DNA from: Beroe ovata
Taxonomy: Eukaryota; Ctenophora; Nuda; Beroida; Beroidae
Assembly (NCBI GenBank): GCA_946803715.1
Contig: CAMPET010000013.1
Location: 218,150-282,149 of the forward strand
Direction: 5' to 3'
Length of the DNA stretch: 64,000 nt
Made by a program: the position numbers and the translations under genes. Below the pieces are notes generated by a model, which had not been told where the DNA came from, searched no databases, and saw only the letters and a program-made list of their open reading frames with translations. Positions 36,466-49,600 of this stretch are shown one piece after another (position 1 is the stretch's first letter; each line of letters starts with the position of its first letter).

Positions 36466-38542
36466 ATAACTGTCGGAGATAAGATCGTTTAGAACTGCAG
36501 CTGCTGATGATTAACTAATAAGATTTAAATTTCCGTTACGGTTTCCGTAATTTAATTTAGATTACTGGTTCATGAAAAATGTGTTCTTGCTACCAGGGGG
36601 TAGTGGAATCGAATTCGTGAGAAAATGGATTTTTGACCCAACACGACATGCTTTCGAAAGAAAAACACAATAAAACACATCATATGAACTAACCAGTAGT
36701 GTCAACTGAACTATCAACTAACCAGTTAAAATAACTAACAAATAACTAGTCGTGTGTTAGGGCCGACTAACACAAACAGTTTAGCTAAATGTATAAGATC
36801 AGTATTCAGTACTACAGTGTACTGTTTAGGGTGCTTTGGATGCGTTCAACGTATTAACGCAGTTAAACCAAATCTGCAAATGTTCGTTAATTTCCTTTCA
36901 GTAAAAACACCAGCCCTCACAGCTGCGTTAACAATCAACAAGACATAACACCACCTTTAGACATATTTCAACTCCGTATTTTACAGTAATCTGTTCGAAA
37001 TCTGAAAAAAGAAAAAACAAATAAACAAAATCTTTTCATCAAAACCGTTTAATGATATACCAATTTCCAAATCAAGGAACTCATTGAAATCAATCTACAT
37101 TTAAATTAACACAACAAGAATACAATTATACGTTACGTCATCTAAAGTCAGACTGATACATATGCAATCAATTATAAGTTATGCAAGGAGTCCACAGTGA
37201 CCCTCAGGCTGTCTGCCCTCAAACTTGTACATAATCATGAAATACTGAAATATATATATAGGTATGGACATTGGACGCGGTTTCATTACTAATAAGGATC
37301 CACCCCAATTAGTAAGAATTCTCCAGATTTTAGTGACAATTTTGCCTCATTGCCCATTACAGCTACACTGCACAAGGTTTCACCTGTGTAGTGTTCGAGA
37401 AATTCCAGTTCAACAGGTTAAAAGTCGTATGCTAAATTTTATTACTCAGGTGATGCGTCACAGTGATATTGTGTGGTCGAATTTCAAACCTGGATTTTAT
37501 GGAAAATGCAATATGCTAGGTTTGAATTTCCGTAAGAGATGAAATCTTACATTCTAAATTATCGTATGAAAAGTATAATGAAACAGAAAACTTTGTGATA
37601 ATTCATTTGAGGCAAAATGTATGGACTTTATCCCATAAGGTAAGGATAGATTGCATGTGACTTGTGTTGCGAACTGACTACAGAAAAGTCTACATGGTCA
37701 GATAGGCTGGTCTATGAGTCAGAAGCTTACTGCCTAGCGCTATGACAAATTGTTGCCTATGAAATGATCACTTAGCAAGTTTTAAAACGTCGTGCAACTC
37801 ATTGAGAGTCCTTACTAACGAGACCAATTTGATAAGCAATCAGTAATGTTAACTGGGGGATAGATTGCACAACATGGAACCTTGCAACTGTGAGAAGATG
37901 GACCACATAATGAGGTTGATAGGTTGATAGAGTTCTAGTACCTCATTACTTGTTATCCCAAACTCAGGAAATACGGATTAGATCTCCTTTGTTTGCTTAT
38001 CAATTTAACAATAGAAGATGCAAATCAACTATGTACCTAACAGCTTATAATGCTAGGCTATCATTGCAGCACAATTGAAACAGATTACAGCTTCGATACT
38101 GCAGTGCACTGTGTAATCATCTGAATCTCTGGTCCAAAGAATAACAATAGAGAAGAGAATTTCACATGACTTGCAACAGCCCTCAGGAGTAAAAGACGAA
38201 AGAGGGGTAAACAATTATACATTGAAAGGCATCAACACAATTGATGGATCATCTCTAGAGCCAATGAGTGAGGATATATTTGCTTCAGTATAAACTTGCA
38301 ATACAATTACAATAGAATATTATATATCGTATATTGTACAACATGAATCACAAAACTTAAAATCCAACATTCAAACATTCATGAATATCTATCATGTTCT
38401 CAGCACCTCAGTTGAATAAAACTTAGCAGTTGATCCTAATATTCTTCCTCATATAGCAAGAAACAGCATAAGGTACCTGACCAATCAAATATAATATCTT
38501 TGAATGTAACTATTATCGAGATCAAACTACTTTTTATAGGTC
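36466..38542. other. Spacer between CDC6 5' end and Rab27 3' end
   Basis: About 2 kb of mostly AT-rich DNA on which both neighbours are read leftward. It should hold the CDC6 promoter and the Rab27 3' untranslated region. No further gene is supported; the open frame at 37264-37542 has no recognisable motif. Confidence 0.55.
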
Positions 38543-39196
38543 TCAACATGAACAGTTCGAAGTTTTAGTTTGGCTGCCAGACTGAACTATCTGTTCTGGA
38601 GCAATAGTCAAATACCCTGAGTCCTTATCATTCATTCCATTGTTTTCTATCACATTTTCCAAAACAAGTTGCAACAGTGCTCCAACTGCTTCATTGACAT
38701 TGACATTCTCCATTGCACTAGTCTCAATATACTTATACCCTAGATCTTCTGCTACTGAGTTAGCTGAGTCCTTTTCAATGACTCTTGGTTGATCAATTTT
38801 GTTCCCAATTATCACAACAGGTGGATGGTCATGATAGCAATGAGTATGCAGCTGCACAAGCCAGTCATTTATGTGATGGAAACTACTCTCATTTGTTATG
38901 TCATACACAAGAAGGAAACCCATAGCATCTCTGAAAAAGCTGCTTGTCAAACTTCTGAACCTTTCCTGACCGGCAGTGTCCCAAAGCTGCAATTGGACAT
39001 TATACATACTTCCTTTATACTCATATTTAACCCTTTTCTGGCAGAAGTCAACACCCACAGTTGTGGCAAAGGCTGAACTGAATCTATCTTCAACATATCT
39101 TGTTAAGATACTTGTCTTGCCAACACCAGTATCACCCAAAACTAAAAACTTCAATATGTAGTCACAAGTATCATCACCTTCAGAGGTGGATCCCAT
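38543..39196 (-). CDS. RAB27: Rab27-type small GTPase
   Basis: A 217-residue Rab GTPase in a single coding exon, starting at the ATG at 39196; the open frame continues upstream only without an ATG. Rab27 controls docking of secretory and lysosome-related vesicles through effectors such as synaptotagmin-like proteins. Visible: P-loop GDTGVGKT, switch I TTVGVDF, WDTAGQERFRSLTSSFFRDA followed by MGFLLVYD (the Rab27 signature region), the guanine motif GNKID, ETSA, and a C-terminal CSC double-cysteine prenylation motif. On the gene strand CTTAG ends just upstream of the ATG, so a 5' UTR intron is possible. The switch II region is diagnostic enough to prefer Rab27 over other Rabs. Confidence 0.9.
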   Translation of the reverse strand: MGSTSEGDDTCDYILKFLVLGDTGVGKTSILTRYVEDRFSSAFATTVGVDFCQKRVKYEYKGSMYNVQLQLWDTAGQERFRSLTSSFFRDAMGFLLVYDITNESSFHHINDWLVQLHTHCYHDHPPVVIIGNKIDQPRVIEKDSANSVAEDLGYKYIETSAMENVNVNEAVGALLQLVLENVIENNGMNDKDSGYLTIAPEQIVQSGSQTKTSNCSC

Positions 39197-40623
39197 GAAG
39201 CCAAGTTGCCTAAGGTAGATAAAAAGTAAGGATAATATTATACGGAACAATTTGTTGAAAGGTTACAGAAATGTTCAATTGAGTTGAGATTTTTATCTTT
39301 TCCTCTTGTTGTGCAACTAATTTACATCACCCACTGCATCATAGAATGAAATACAATAGTATTCTGTAAGTGCAGCATGGGAACAATCATGACATGTCTT
39401 CATTGCATAAGTGAAACTTTACCTCAGGCTAGGCAGGAAGATAAAATTTCATTAAGAGATCAGGTATGTTGTTGTCCAATTTTATCTGACCTCAGTCATG
39501 TTTCTTGCGCAAGCAGCAAATAGGTTTTACGCACAGATTTGTCAGATTTTTTGTGTGCAGCTGTTTCACAAAAATCAATTCAAGGCCTTCATCACGCACA
39601 CAAAGCTCTTTGAACAGGGGTCCGGTCCAATAAAATCTTGACGAATATTGAATCAAGTAAATGACATTATCACTTGTCAGATGTTACCTGACCTGTTTCT
39701 CGCGCGAGCGCGCCTTCATCGAAGGCCGAAACAGGCCTGTTTCGGCCTTCGATGAAGGCCGCGCGAGAAAAGCTGAAGTCAGATAAAATCTGACAACATT
39801 ATCACTGAATAAATTACACTTTTACAACATAAGTAACAATTTCACAATGGCAATATTGACAATATATTCATAATATCTGTCCACGTCCATGATCTCAATG
39901 GTTTCTTGCGCGTGATGTTTCATAATTCTCCATGCAGACATGATATGCAATCACGTGCATTCATATTTGCGCGCCGCGCTTCGTGACCTCAGTACTCCGC
40001 GCGCACTGCGCGTCACGTTTTTATTTTTTTACAACTTTTCATATCATCGAGTAAAATCACAGAGTTGCGCTGCACGCGCGGCGCAGATCGTATTTGGGTA
40101 ACGCAGCGCGAGAACATAGTATAAACAAATTTGTCAAATTCTTATTTGACTTCTGTTTCTCTGTTCTCGCGTATGCGCAAGAAATTGGACCTAGATGTTT
40201 GACTAAAAAATAGTTGACAAGGGACAGATATGAAATAAATTGACCAAGTGTCTCGAATGGATTATCAAATCTAAAGTCCCATCCTTAGAGGTGCACATTT
40301 GTGTAGGATTATTCCTTGCCCTTACAAAGGAACAGCAAAATGATAGTAATAAGTAACAGTTATCTATGCACAATTTTACTTGATATCCACATGCAACTCC
40401 TACATCCTACATCTATATTAATAATCTGTAGTATGATGTGTTGCAGAGACAAATCATGAGTAGTATTTCATGACCAAGTTCTGAATGTGTTGTAGGATTG
40501 GCGTGTAGATTACATTACCCCAATATGTGTATGCTTGTGTGCATGGTGAGTGTGACATTTGCTATGCAGAGGAAGGGAAATACATAATTCATAGCAATTA
40601 CAAATAACTATCTGCTTCCCCAG
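39197..40623. promoter_or_regulatory. Divergent intergenic region between Rab27 and TAF1
   Basis: The two flanking genes read away from each other, so this 1.4 kb should contain both promoters. It includes a CpG-rich patch (about 39915-40170), the MITE-like element at 39674-39796 and diverged relatives of its ends near 39455-39560 and 40130-40195. A first TAF1 exon before 40624 may also be here, but I could not place it. Confidence 0.45.
39674..39796. mobile_element. MITE-like element with 9-bp target duplication
   Basis: A 123-base non-coding element with terminal inverted repeats starting TTGTCAGAT and ending ATCTGACAA, flanked on both sides by the 9-base direct repeat CATTATCAC (39665-39673 and 39797-39805). 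Its centre is a perfect 44-bp palindrome (39714-39757). An additional short arm pairs CTCGCGCG with CGCGCGAG. A 9-bp duplication is within the range for Mutator-like elements. No transposase is present. Confidence 0.75.
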
Positions 40624-43600
40624 AATGTTTGCTTCTATTCTTTTTGGCAATATTGATGAGGATGGAAACCTGGAGTCAAGCTATCTCAACAAGGTAATTC
40701 TTCTACAAGATTTGCTGGAGACCAAAGCTGCTATATATAGCACCAAATTTATCTGTATTCAACTGTTCTTCTATATAGAGCACAGCACCAATCTTCCATG
40801 TCACTTCCACTCAAGCAACATTGCTAGTTTCTATAAGCATTCGAAACTTAAAGATCTATGAAGGGAACATGTATTCAATCTTCATAGATGAGGATGCCCT
40901 ATATGTGCCCAGATAGGTGTTTCTGACATGCCTAGACCTGCATGCAAAACGCCAAATATTTCAGGAGGAAATAAAGATGCTTGGCAATGTTGCTGATGAG
41001 TTGTCATCTGATTTAGTGAAAGAAGCCACCACTGATGCAAATCAGATGAATGACTCAGCACCTGTTACCCCACTTGAATCTGCTGAAGACTTTACTGAGA
41101 TACAAGAGCTTGCGGAAGATGATCATGGGTTCAAGGTCCTGGTAGAAATTTGAATGAAGTTTTTTGACACATTTGCATAAACCTTAACTAGAACAGCGCT
41201 ATAATCATAACTTATTGGGTATTAGTGAGGCAACATCTGACAAATGTGATCAATGCATGGGATATATCGAGTTAATATGAATAAATCGTCAGGTCCCATC
41301 TGTGCCTCCAAAGACAAGCAAAGTTCAACGTCAAACTGAAGACATACTGAAGTCTACAACTCTCAGCAACATTGAAAAGGCTAAGCTCCTATTCCCGGAC
41401 TTTGATCCTAACAAGAAACTTCGGTTTTCACGCCTCTTTGAAAGTGGATTTGGTGGCCGTGATTTGGATAGAGACTGGAAGTATGGTAAAAAGAAGAAAA
41501 AATACAAACACCCGGTAAAAGAAAACGGTCTTTGGACGAAATCTGAACTTCCCAAGCTCCCTGATCCACCCCCGGAAATGATAGCAGAGGGTGATTATGA
41601 GAGAATCATGAAGCCCTCTGAGAAGCCAGCAGAGAAAGCAAAGAATGCAGGTTTGTTCAAACCTTGCGCTATAGACCTTGATCGGGGGATTTTGCTGTTT
41701 AGGTACTGAGTTGCAGACACAGGACTGGTCGGTTGATCTATTTCTATCTAAAATGTATTTTAGTTGCTGCTTACTGAAACACATGGTAATCTGCTGGAAA
41801 TCGAAAAGCCAGTTGGTACCTGGATACTGAAAATGTAAAATACATCTGCTGATATCAAAAATTATCAACTTTCTCGCTGTAAGGGACCAATCACTTATTA
41901 CGTTTAATCAAGATTTCGGCATTTCTTACCCCCCTCCCCCAATTCTGTAATCATCTGTAATCATGGCCCAAACCCCCCTCTCGGAAGGGAAATATTACGT
42001 AACCACACGCCAACCCCCCCCCGGCTGCGGGGAGGGGCGGATTAGGGGTGTGGGAGGGAGATCGGGGGNCCCCCCCCCCTTCTGACGGAAAGGTCTGAAT
42101 AGTGTTCTGATCGCTAGATCGAGGGGTAGCCTTAAACATTTTGACCCGACAGACATGAGACAAGCCTGTAGGATGTTCACAGTCAGCCTACTCTCGCCCT
42201 ACAGACTGCTTTCTGCTTTGATTGGGTAGTATTCCGACTGTTATTCACTGTATTGTATCCAGTCTAGCCTCTCACTCAGTAGTGTATAGTGCTATATGCT
42301 TCTTTTAAGGGAGTACAGTTAGTAGCGGTTTGCAGTGAGTATACGCTCTGTAGAGGGGAGCACAGTGAGTGCTAGCGATATAGAGTGAGTATACGCTCAG
42401 TATAAGGTAGCACAGTGAGTGCTGGCGATATACAGTGAGTATACGCTCAGTTGTGGGAAGCGATATACAGTGAGTATACGCTCAGTGGATGGGAAGCACA
42501 GTGAGTGCTAGCGACAACAGTGAGTACTGAGTAGGTATACGCTCAGTAGAAGGGAGCACAGTGAGTGCTGAGGGACCGTTCACATATTACGGAATCCGGC
42601 GTAATCAGCCAAGGGAGGAGGGGGTATCCAAATGAGGGGGATTGACCTTGATTATGTCATCAGGACATCTCTAAAATACTTGGCCCTTGACGCCTGCCAG
42701 ACTAAAAGTCTAAAGTTTGACATGCATTATTTTTTCTGGTTAGGTTTACATTTAATGTAAAAAATAATAATTGTGTATACCTACGGCGGGTCACGTGGTA
42801 TATCAATCACGGGTGTAATAATCATATCACGTAGCGCTTTAGCAGTGCGTAACGAGCTCATTCAGCATAGGTTTGAAGCACAACTTAAAACCACGTGGCT
42901 TAATATGAGAGGTAACTTACTGCATGCAGCTTAGCACTTACAGTGCTCCCTTCACTGAGCGTATACTCACTGTATATCGCTAGCACTCACTGTGCTCCAT
43001 TCTACTGAGCATATACCTACTGTATATCGCTAGCACTCACTGTGCCCCATTCTACCGAACCAAACGTATACTCATTGTATAAAACTGTACTCCCTTCAAA
43101 GATGCCCTTACTGTGTACTCTCTACTTAGTACTGAGCGTATAAACTCAGTACTCCACTCCAAATGGCCAAGAGACTAGACCATATACAATACTGTGAATA
43201 ACAGTCGGCATACTACCCTCGACCTAGGGATCTGAACACTAACACAGCAGAGCAAGTCAAAAGTCATTTTGCCCCGCCCGCCCATCTCTCTTGTAATCCA
43301 CCGGAGAAGGTTCTATATCATATCCCTTTCCGAATTCCGTTTCATTTCCGTTACTGATTCCCCTTTAATGAGAGCGGGGTTTAAGCCATGATTACGGAGG
43401 GGGGGGGAATGCCGAAATTTGATTAGGTACGTAATATGTGAACGTATTACCGCTGGACTGACACCTTGTGACTCGCCATCTTGAGCTAGCAGAGAAGGAG
43501 GTCACAGAGCTTTCGGACGTCGGAAATTTCACATTTTGATTCGGACATGTCTGGGACCCTCATCTGCCCCCTTATTTGACTAAGACTGGCATAGGTGGTG

Positions 43601-46600
43601 GTCAGTGATGTCAGACGTGTGCTGTTTTACATGCTAACCGTTTTCGAGTCATGGGCATTGTTACTAATCGAGGAGAACAGCAAGGGGTTGGAATTTGGAT
43701 TCAATCAATATTACAAGGAACTCGAGTGCACTGTGTTTTCTTATCAACAGGTGATATCTGATTATAAATATAACAGTAAATAGCAACCTAATTGAATCTT
43801 GAAATATAAGATTAGGATAATCAATCTGGAAAATATCGGTTCAAATCACTATTGCAATTATCATAATATCAAAATCATATTCACATCACAAAATGGAGCT
43901 CTGAAAAAATGAAAACAGTTAAACAATTACAGTTCATATGTCCCACTGTATGTGCGAGTTCAGGGCATCAAGGGGACCATGACGAAGTCTGACGCAGGTA
44001 TGTAGAATGCCGGGTGAGAGGCTGGTGGTGGGCTGGGGACTGCGAACTCAGGGAAGGGAGGAGGGTGGGCGGAGGGGAAGTAGGCCGGGCTCTGCGGGAC
44101 GTAGGAGAAGTAGGCTCTGCTGGCAGGGTTCCAGGGGTAAGCTGCGGTCGGTGGGAAGGCAGCTGGTCCAGAGGGGACAAACACCGTAGGGATCTGAAGA
44201 ATGAAGATATAGGCTTAAAATTATTAATGTCAATTGCCAGAAAGATCAATGTGTCATAGGCTGATGATGTCACCACTCTGGTGACAACAAACCTGAGGCG
44301 GGCTGATCCCACCACACTGGCAGCACCTCTCCTGTCCTCCTGAACTGCAGCTACTCTCTGTACCGTCCATCTCAGTGTCGGAGTCGAGCCAGTCACCACA
44401 CGACGCAACCTCCACTGTGAGCCCTCCACTGGAACTCTGGTGGAAATATCAGCGTGATAGAGTTGATAGCGTGTTAGTTAACAGTACCTACTGATGCCTT
44501 GAAGGACAATCATTAACAAGAAGATGATGTTTACCTCACTGACAAAACGTTTCCGGAATGCCCGCTTGAAGACGATGGTCTGTCCCTTCCTGAAGCGGAA
44601 CCGGTTCTTCTTGATGAGATCCCGTGCTTGCATCTCCCCTGCTTCGTCGTTGCTCATGTCAACGAAACCGAACCCCTTCGAAACTCCCTGCCGATCCCTC
44701 ATCAGCTTCACGTCCACTGAAATTAATGTGATTGTTAAACAAATAATTAATATACATTATATGATTGAAGCGGAACAAATTAGAGATTAATAGTGGTCTT
44801 AAAAATATGAGTCTAGTGGGCAGATATCTAACCTGGACTGTAACCGAGATCCTTGAGAAAAGAGTGAATCTGATCCTCGGTCACATCGGTTGTCAGATTT
44901 CCCACAAACACGCGGTCCTTGTAAATCACAGACATTGCTAGTAGAAGTTGGAGGAAAATGAATCTATCCGAGTCATAACGTTGTTAAATGGAATATAATT
45001 TGGTAATTTGGTAGAAACCCTCGTTGTTCGGTATCAAACGCTGATCGGAAAACTCGAAAAAAGTTGACAATTTTTCAAAATAGACTACTAGATAATTAGT
45101 TTTTGGTCAGAGAGAACGAAAAGATGCAAAACGGGAGAATAGTACTGTTTTCAAGATTTTGAAGAAGAAAGAAATAGGTTAAAAGGAAATACTGTGCAAG
45201 GAACAATAGAACCAAAGACAGGGGAAGTGAACTCGAACAGAATTCGATGATTATCCTGCCGTTCTCTGGTCTATTTATACTTCCTGGCATCGCGCGTGAA
45301 TTAGGTCACGTGACCGCGTGATACAGCTTTAAGGGTCACGTGACTAGCGACCACAGCGGACGCGGGTTCATGTCACATGACTTGGCTGTGGTCACGTGAA
45401 CTGTCTGTTGTCACGTGACTGCTTGTTGTATGGTCACGTGACACATTGGAGATAGCGTCGACATGCACCCTGGGCTCTGATTGGGTCATAGTAAATTTTA
45501 TCCCTGTATAGTACCAATGTATAATCAGAAATTAATGTACAAAAGTATACAAAACGCAATAATACTCTTCCACTCTCGAAAACTGGTATACTCATATGAT
45601 ATGAAGGAGGTCGTGGTCACAAGATACCTGAGTATCCTCCGGCACATACACAATAAAGTTCTATCACCGCAGCTCCTGAAGAAAAGATATCAGAGGTCGC
45701 TGAGGAGTGGAGAAACGGTCCCGGGAAGTTGTGGTATGACATGGCTAAGGTGCCACAGAACGCAACGACTTTCGATTACGGGTTCAAACTGAGTGCCAAG
45801 GTTTGTTTGAAGTGTCCAGTGTCCACACACGGTAGGACACAAGTTTGTGAATGTTTCATTAACTATGTCGCTGGTTGCAGATATGTTGCCTTGACACCAC
45901 TTTTCTAGTGTTCAATCATTGGCCTCTTGGTGAAGAATAGATTCTAGATCATTTCATTTCAGGCACAAGAGGAAGACCAAGAGACGAAAACAAAGAAATA
46001 CGACATTGATTTAGAGGAGAAATACTTGATGTACAACCATACGAAATGGGAGGATTTGGTTGTGTGGAATAACTCACAGATCACGTCACCTCCATCCAAA
46101 CACATGGAACTGCTCACATTCAATGGTAGGTATGTCACATTCATTCTCACGCATGCCTCTGACAAATTGGCACACTGTCACAATTTATGGATGCTGATAT
46201 GGAACACGCGAATAATTCGCTATGCTTATTTCCGCGCTGATTTCTACATTATCTTAGCGCGCTAAGATGTAATATGTAGCAGCGCGCGCGCGTGATCGAG
46301 CCTAGCTATCGATCGCGCGAAAAAATGTTCTCAGTGACAACCAAATGTGGTAAATTGAATATTTCATGTCATTCTGCAATGACATTTTCAGACCACAAGC
46401 ATTCTCACAGCAAGAACTATCAGGAGTCTATTCTGCGACCAACAAATCGGAAATTGTTGGAAACTGGTTGGGAAAATAGCGTCATTTGGGATACCAAGGT
46501 TCGCTTAATCATCTCCTGTCTCCAACCCTGTCATATTACTACCTGTTATAACTGTCTATATCAGTCACTGATATATGACATTTATCAGAACATGAAGCAG

Positions 46601-49600
46601 TTGTTGCGGACACCTGAAATAGTGATTGATACCGCTACAATGCTCAAAATTCCAATAGAGAAGGATAGGCTGCCTGATGTCAAGGGAACAATCACCCCGA
46701 AGAAGGTAACTTCAATGATAGCTGCATATCGTGTAGTATTCTGCGAGCTTCCTCTAATTACACATGAAAATGAACAACCCATTTTTTATTGCAATGTCTA
46801 ATGACCCTTCCCACACTTCGCACGGAGTGTTCTGCGGAGACCCATCTGCTCGCACAATCCAGCTGGAAAACTCCCTCTATTTGTACAGGAATACCCCAGT
46901 AAGATGCGAATGAAGCCACTTCAAACTGTACACCCACTTCATGGGGAGCTAATGTCGGAGAAGAAACCCAAGGTCACTGACCCCTTCTTCTCCCTTTCTT
47001 GTGAAGACTCGTATCAGCCGAAACCAACCTCGGCGGAAAATGTGCTGACCAAATACAAATCAAGTTCGTGAATTCAATTGTCAATTTTTCATCATTGTCA
47101 TCAAATGCGGTTTGCACGCTACAATTTCCCGAACCAATATAAAATGATTCTCCCATTAGTGATTCAACACAGTATACCGGCACTGGAATTGGAACTGGTA
47201 TGGTTTCCAACGTACATGAAACCCGAAGAGTTGCGTAGACTTCACCGACCCTTCTTAAAACCTCTCAGAACTGGGCCTCACTCAAACCCGGTGTTTAAAC
47301 CCGTCTACTCGCTTGAGAGATATGTGAGGCGCAAGGAAAACGTGAGTTGTCACTTTCCTGTCAGCGGTGGAGGATTCTTCCAGCTCTAAGAACCTTATCA
47401 ATAATTGTCTTGTTGTTTCCTAAGCTAGTGGTTTGAGAAAGTGCCCTTTTTCCCTCAAGGAAAGGGAGGCTGAGAGACAGAAGTCTGGTGGAGGACAGGT
47501 TTTCTTCATGAGGACGAAAGAGGACATATCGGCAAAGGACGGGCGACTGGTCCTGTTCGAGTATTCTGAGGAACACCCCTTACTGCTGAGTTGTAATGGG
47601 ATGGCGAGCAGGTATTGTTCTGTATAGTACTGTGTGGTGCGATGTTTTGATATGAAATTTCATGTCGTTGATAGCAGAATCAGTCTCAGACCGTGTATTC
47701 CCCAATCTGAAAACAGTACTTGAGACTGATGTTGTGTACCCAGGATAAAGAATTACAGTAAGAAGAACGCTAACGGGGACCCTGTTTCTTGTGATCATCT
47801 CCTGTACGGTGAACAGGTCTACTGTAACAGTCCTTACTTCCTCGGCAAGCTTAGTCCGGGCCAAGTTCTACAGGTGAGGAATGTAAACTGTAGATTTTGA
47901 TTTATCTCCACAACAAGCCTGAAACCTATATCTGTAACCATTGGCTCCACCTGAAATTCAGTGTTATGGTCCACTTTCTAGCGCTTTGTGGAGTCACCTT
48001 ATGACTATATTAGTGTATCCTTACTCACTAGACACACAATGGTGCTAGACACTGAGATCATCACTTGTCAGGTGCTGGATAACAACATGTACCAGTCCCC
48101 CGCGTACCAGCACTCCCTCCCGTCCACTGACTTCATCCTAGCCCGCACAGCAGAGAGTTTTTACATCAGAATCTGCGATGAGGTGTTCTGTGTTGGGCAG
48201 CAGTTCCCCAAGATTGTCGTCCCGGGACCTAACTCTAAACGTGCAAATCAGCACACACGTAACTTCCTACAGGTATATGGTATCATACTTCATCAATGAT
48301 TCAAAGAGTATTGAAGGGGCCATTTAAAAAAGAAGTGGTTGTGGGATGCGTATCTAAGTTTAAAGGTACGAATTGAACTCGTAAGTTTGTACTCAACTAT
48401 CTGCCACACAGGTTTTCATTTACCGATTGTTTCTGGAAAGTATGGACGTTCCTCGTAAGATAAAGATGGATAATATCAAAGCTGCGTTTCCTGCGTACTC
48501 TGAAAGCAGTATAAGGAAGAGGTTGAAGAATTGTGCTGATTTCAACCGGACAGGTACATGATGCACAATTCCAACACTATTTGCAGTACCTTTTCGAGTA
48601 CCTAACGAATCATTAGCCCGGATTTGCCTTTTTTTGCATTTGATGGGTTTGGAAGAGGGAACATTGACCAATAACAAGATATGACACCACGTATGACATC
48701 ACATCTTGCCATACTATGTCATCTCACATCGCTCTCCCCCAGGAGTTGACTGTGGGTGGTGGGTGTTGCAGGACCAGTTCCGTTTACCAAGCGAGGAGGA
48801 AATCAGGAAGCTGGTTCTCCCGGAGGATTGCTGCGCGTTCTACAGCATGCAGTACGCCGAACAGAGACTCAAGGTAGCCTCATACTCAGGAATACAACTC
48901 GGCATAATCGCGAATACAACAAGAAAATATTCTAGTAATGTTTTTGGTTTTGTGATATATCCTCTTGGTATTCTTGGTTATAATCTTTATGTAAGGTGAG
49001 AGTCACACTGGAAGTCTGCTGCTCATTACCTCACGTCTTGATCCTCACATCAGGACGCAGGGTACGGTAAGTCTATCAAGAACGTGTCGGATGACGAGGA
49101 CGAAGACGACTCTGAGAAGATCCTGGACGATGAAGTGAGGATAGCTCCGTGGACACTCACCCGGACATTTGCTAACGCCCTCCGGGGTAAGAGGGAGAGG
49201 GAAACACGTGATGGTCACGTGGTGTGATTTCATTGAGATTTGCATCGATATCACTGTAAAACATTATATCGGCATCTTATATCTATTTGTAGAAGATTGA
49301 CATCGATACGTCTCTCTCAGGAAAGTGTCAGCTGGAGATAAACGGTATCGCCGATCCGACTGGTATTGCCGAGGGATATTCCTATCTGAGAGTCGCGAAC
49401 AAACCGTCCATCAAGGCGAGTAAGGAGAAGGAGGCCAGCAAAGAGAAGGAAGCAAAGAGTGAACCGAAATCCACGAGAACGGTAATGGGAACTGACTCCG
49501 ACTTACGGAGACTGACACTGAAGAATGCCCGTGAGGTGTTGCGCGGGTTCGGCGTCCCTGAGGAGACAATCAACAGTCTGACCCGGTGGGATGTGATAAA

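Noticed and set aside
37264-37542. 92-residue open frame between CDC6 and Rab27
   Set aside because: No recognisable motif and AT-rich surroundings; most likely chance.
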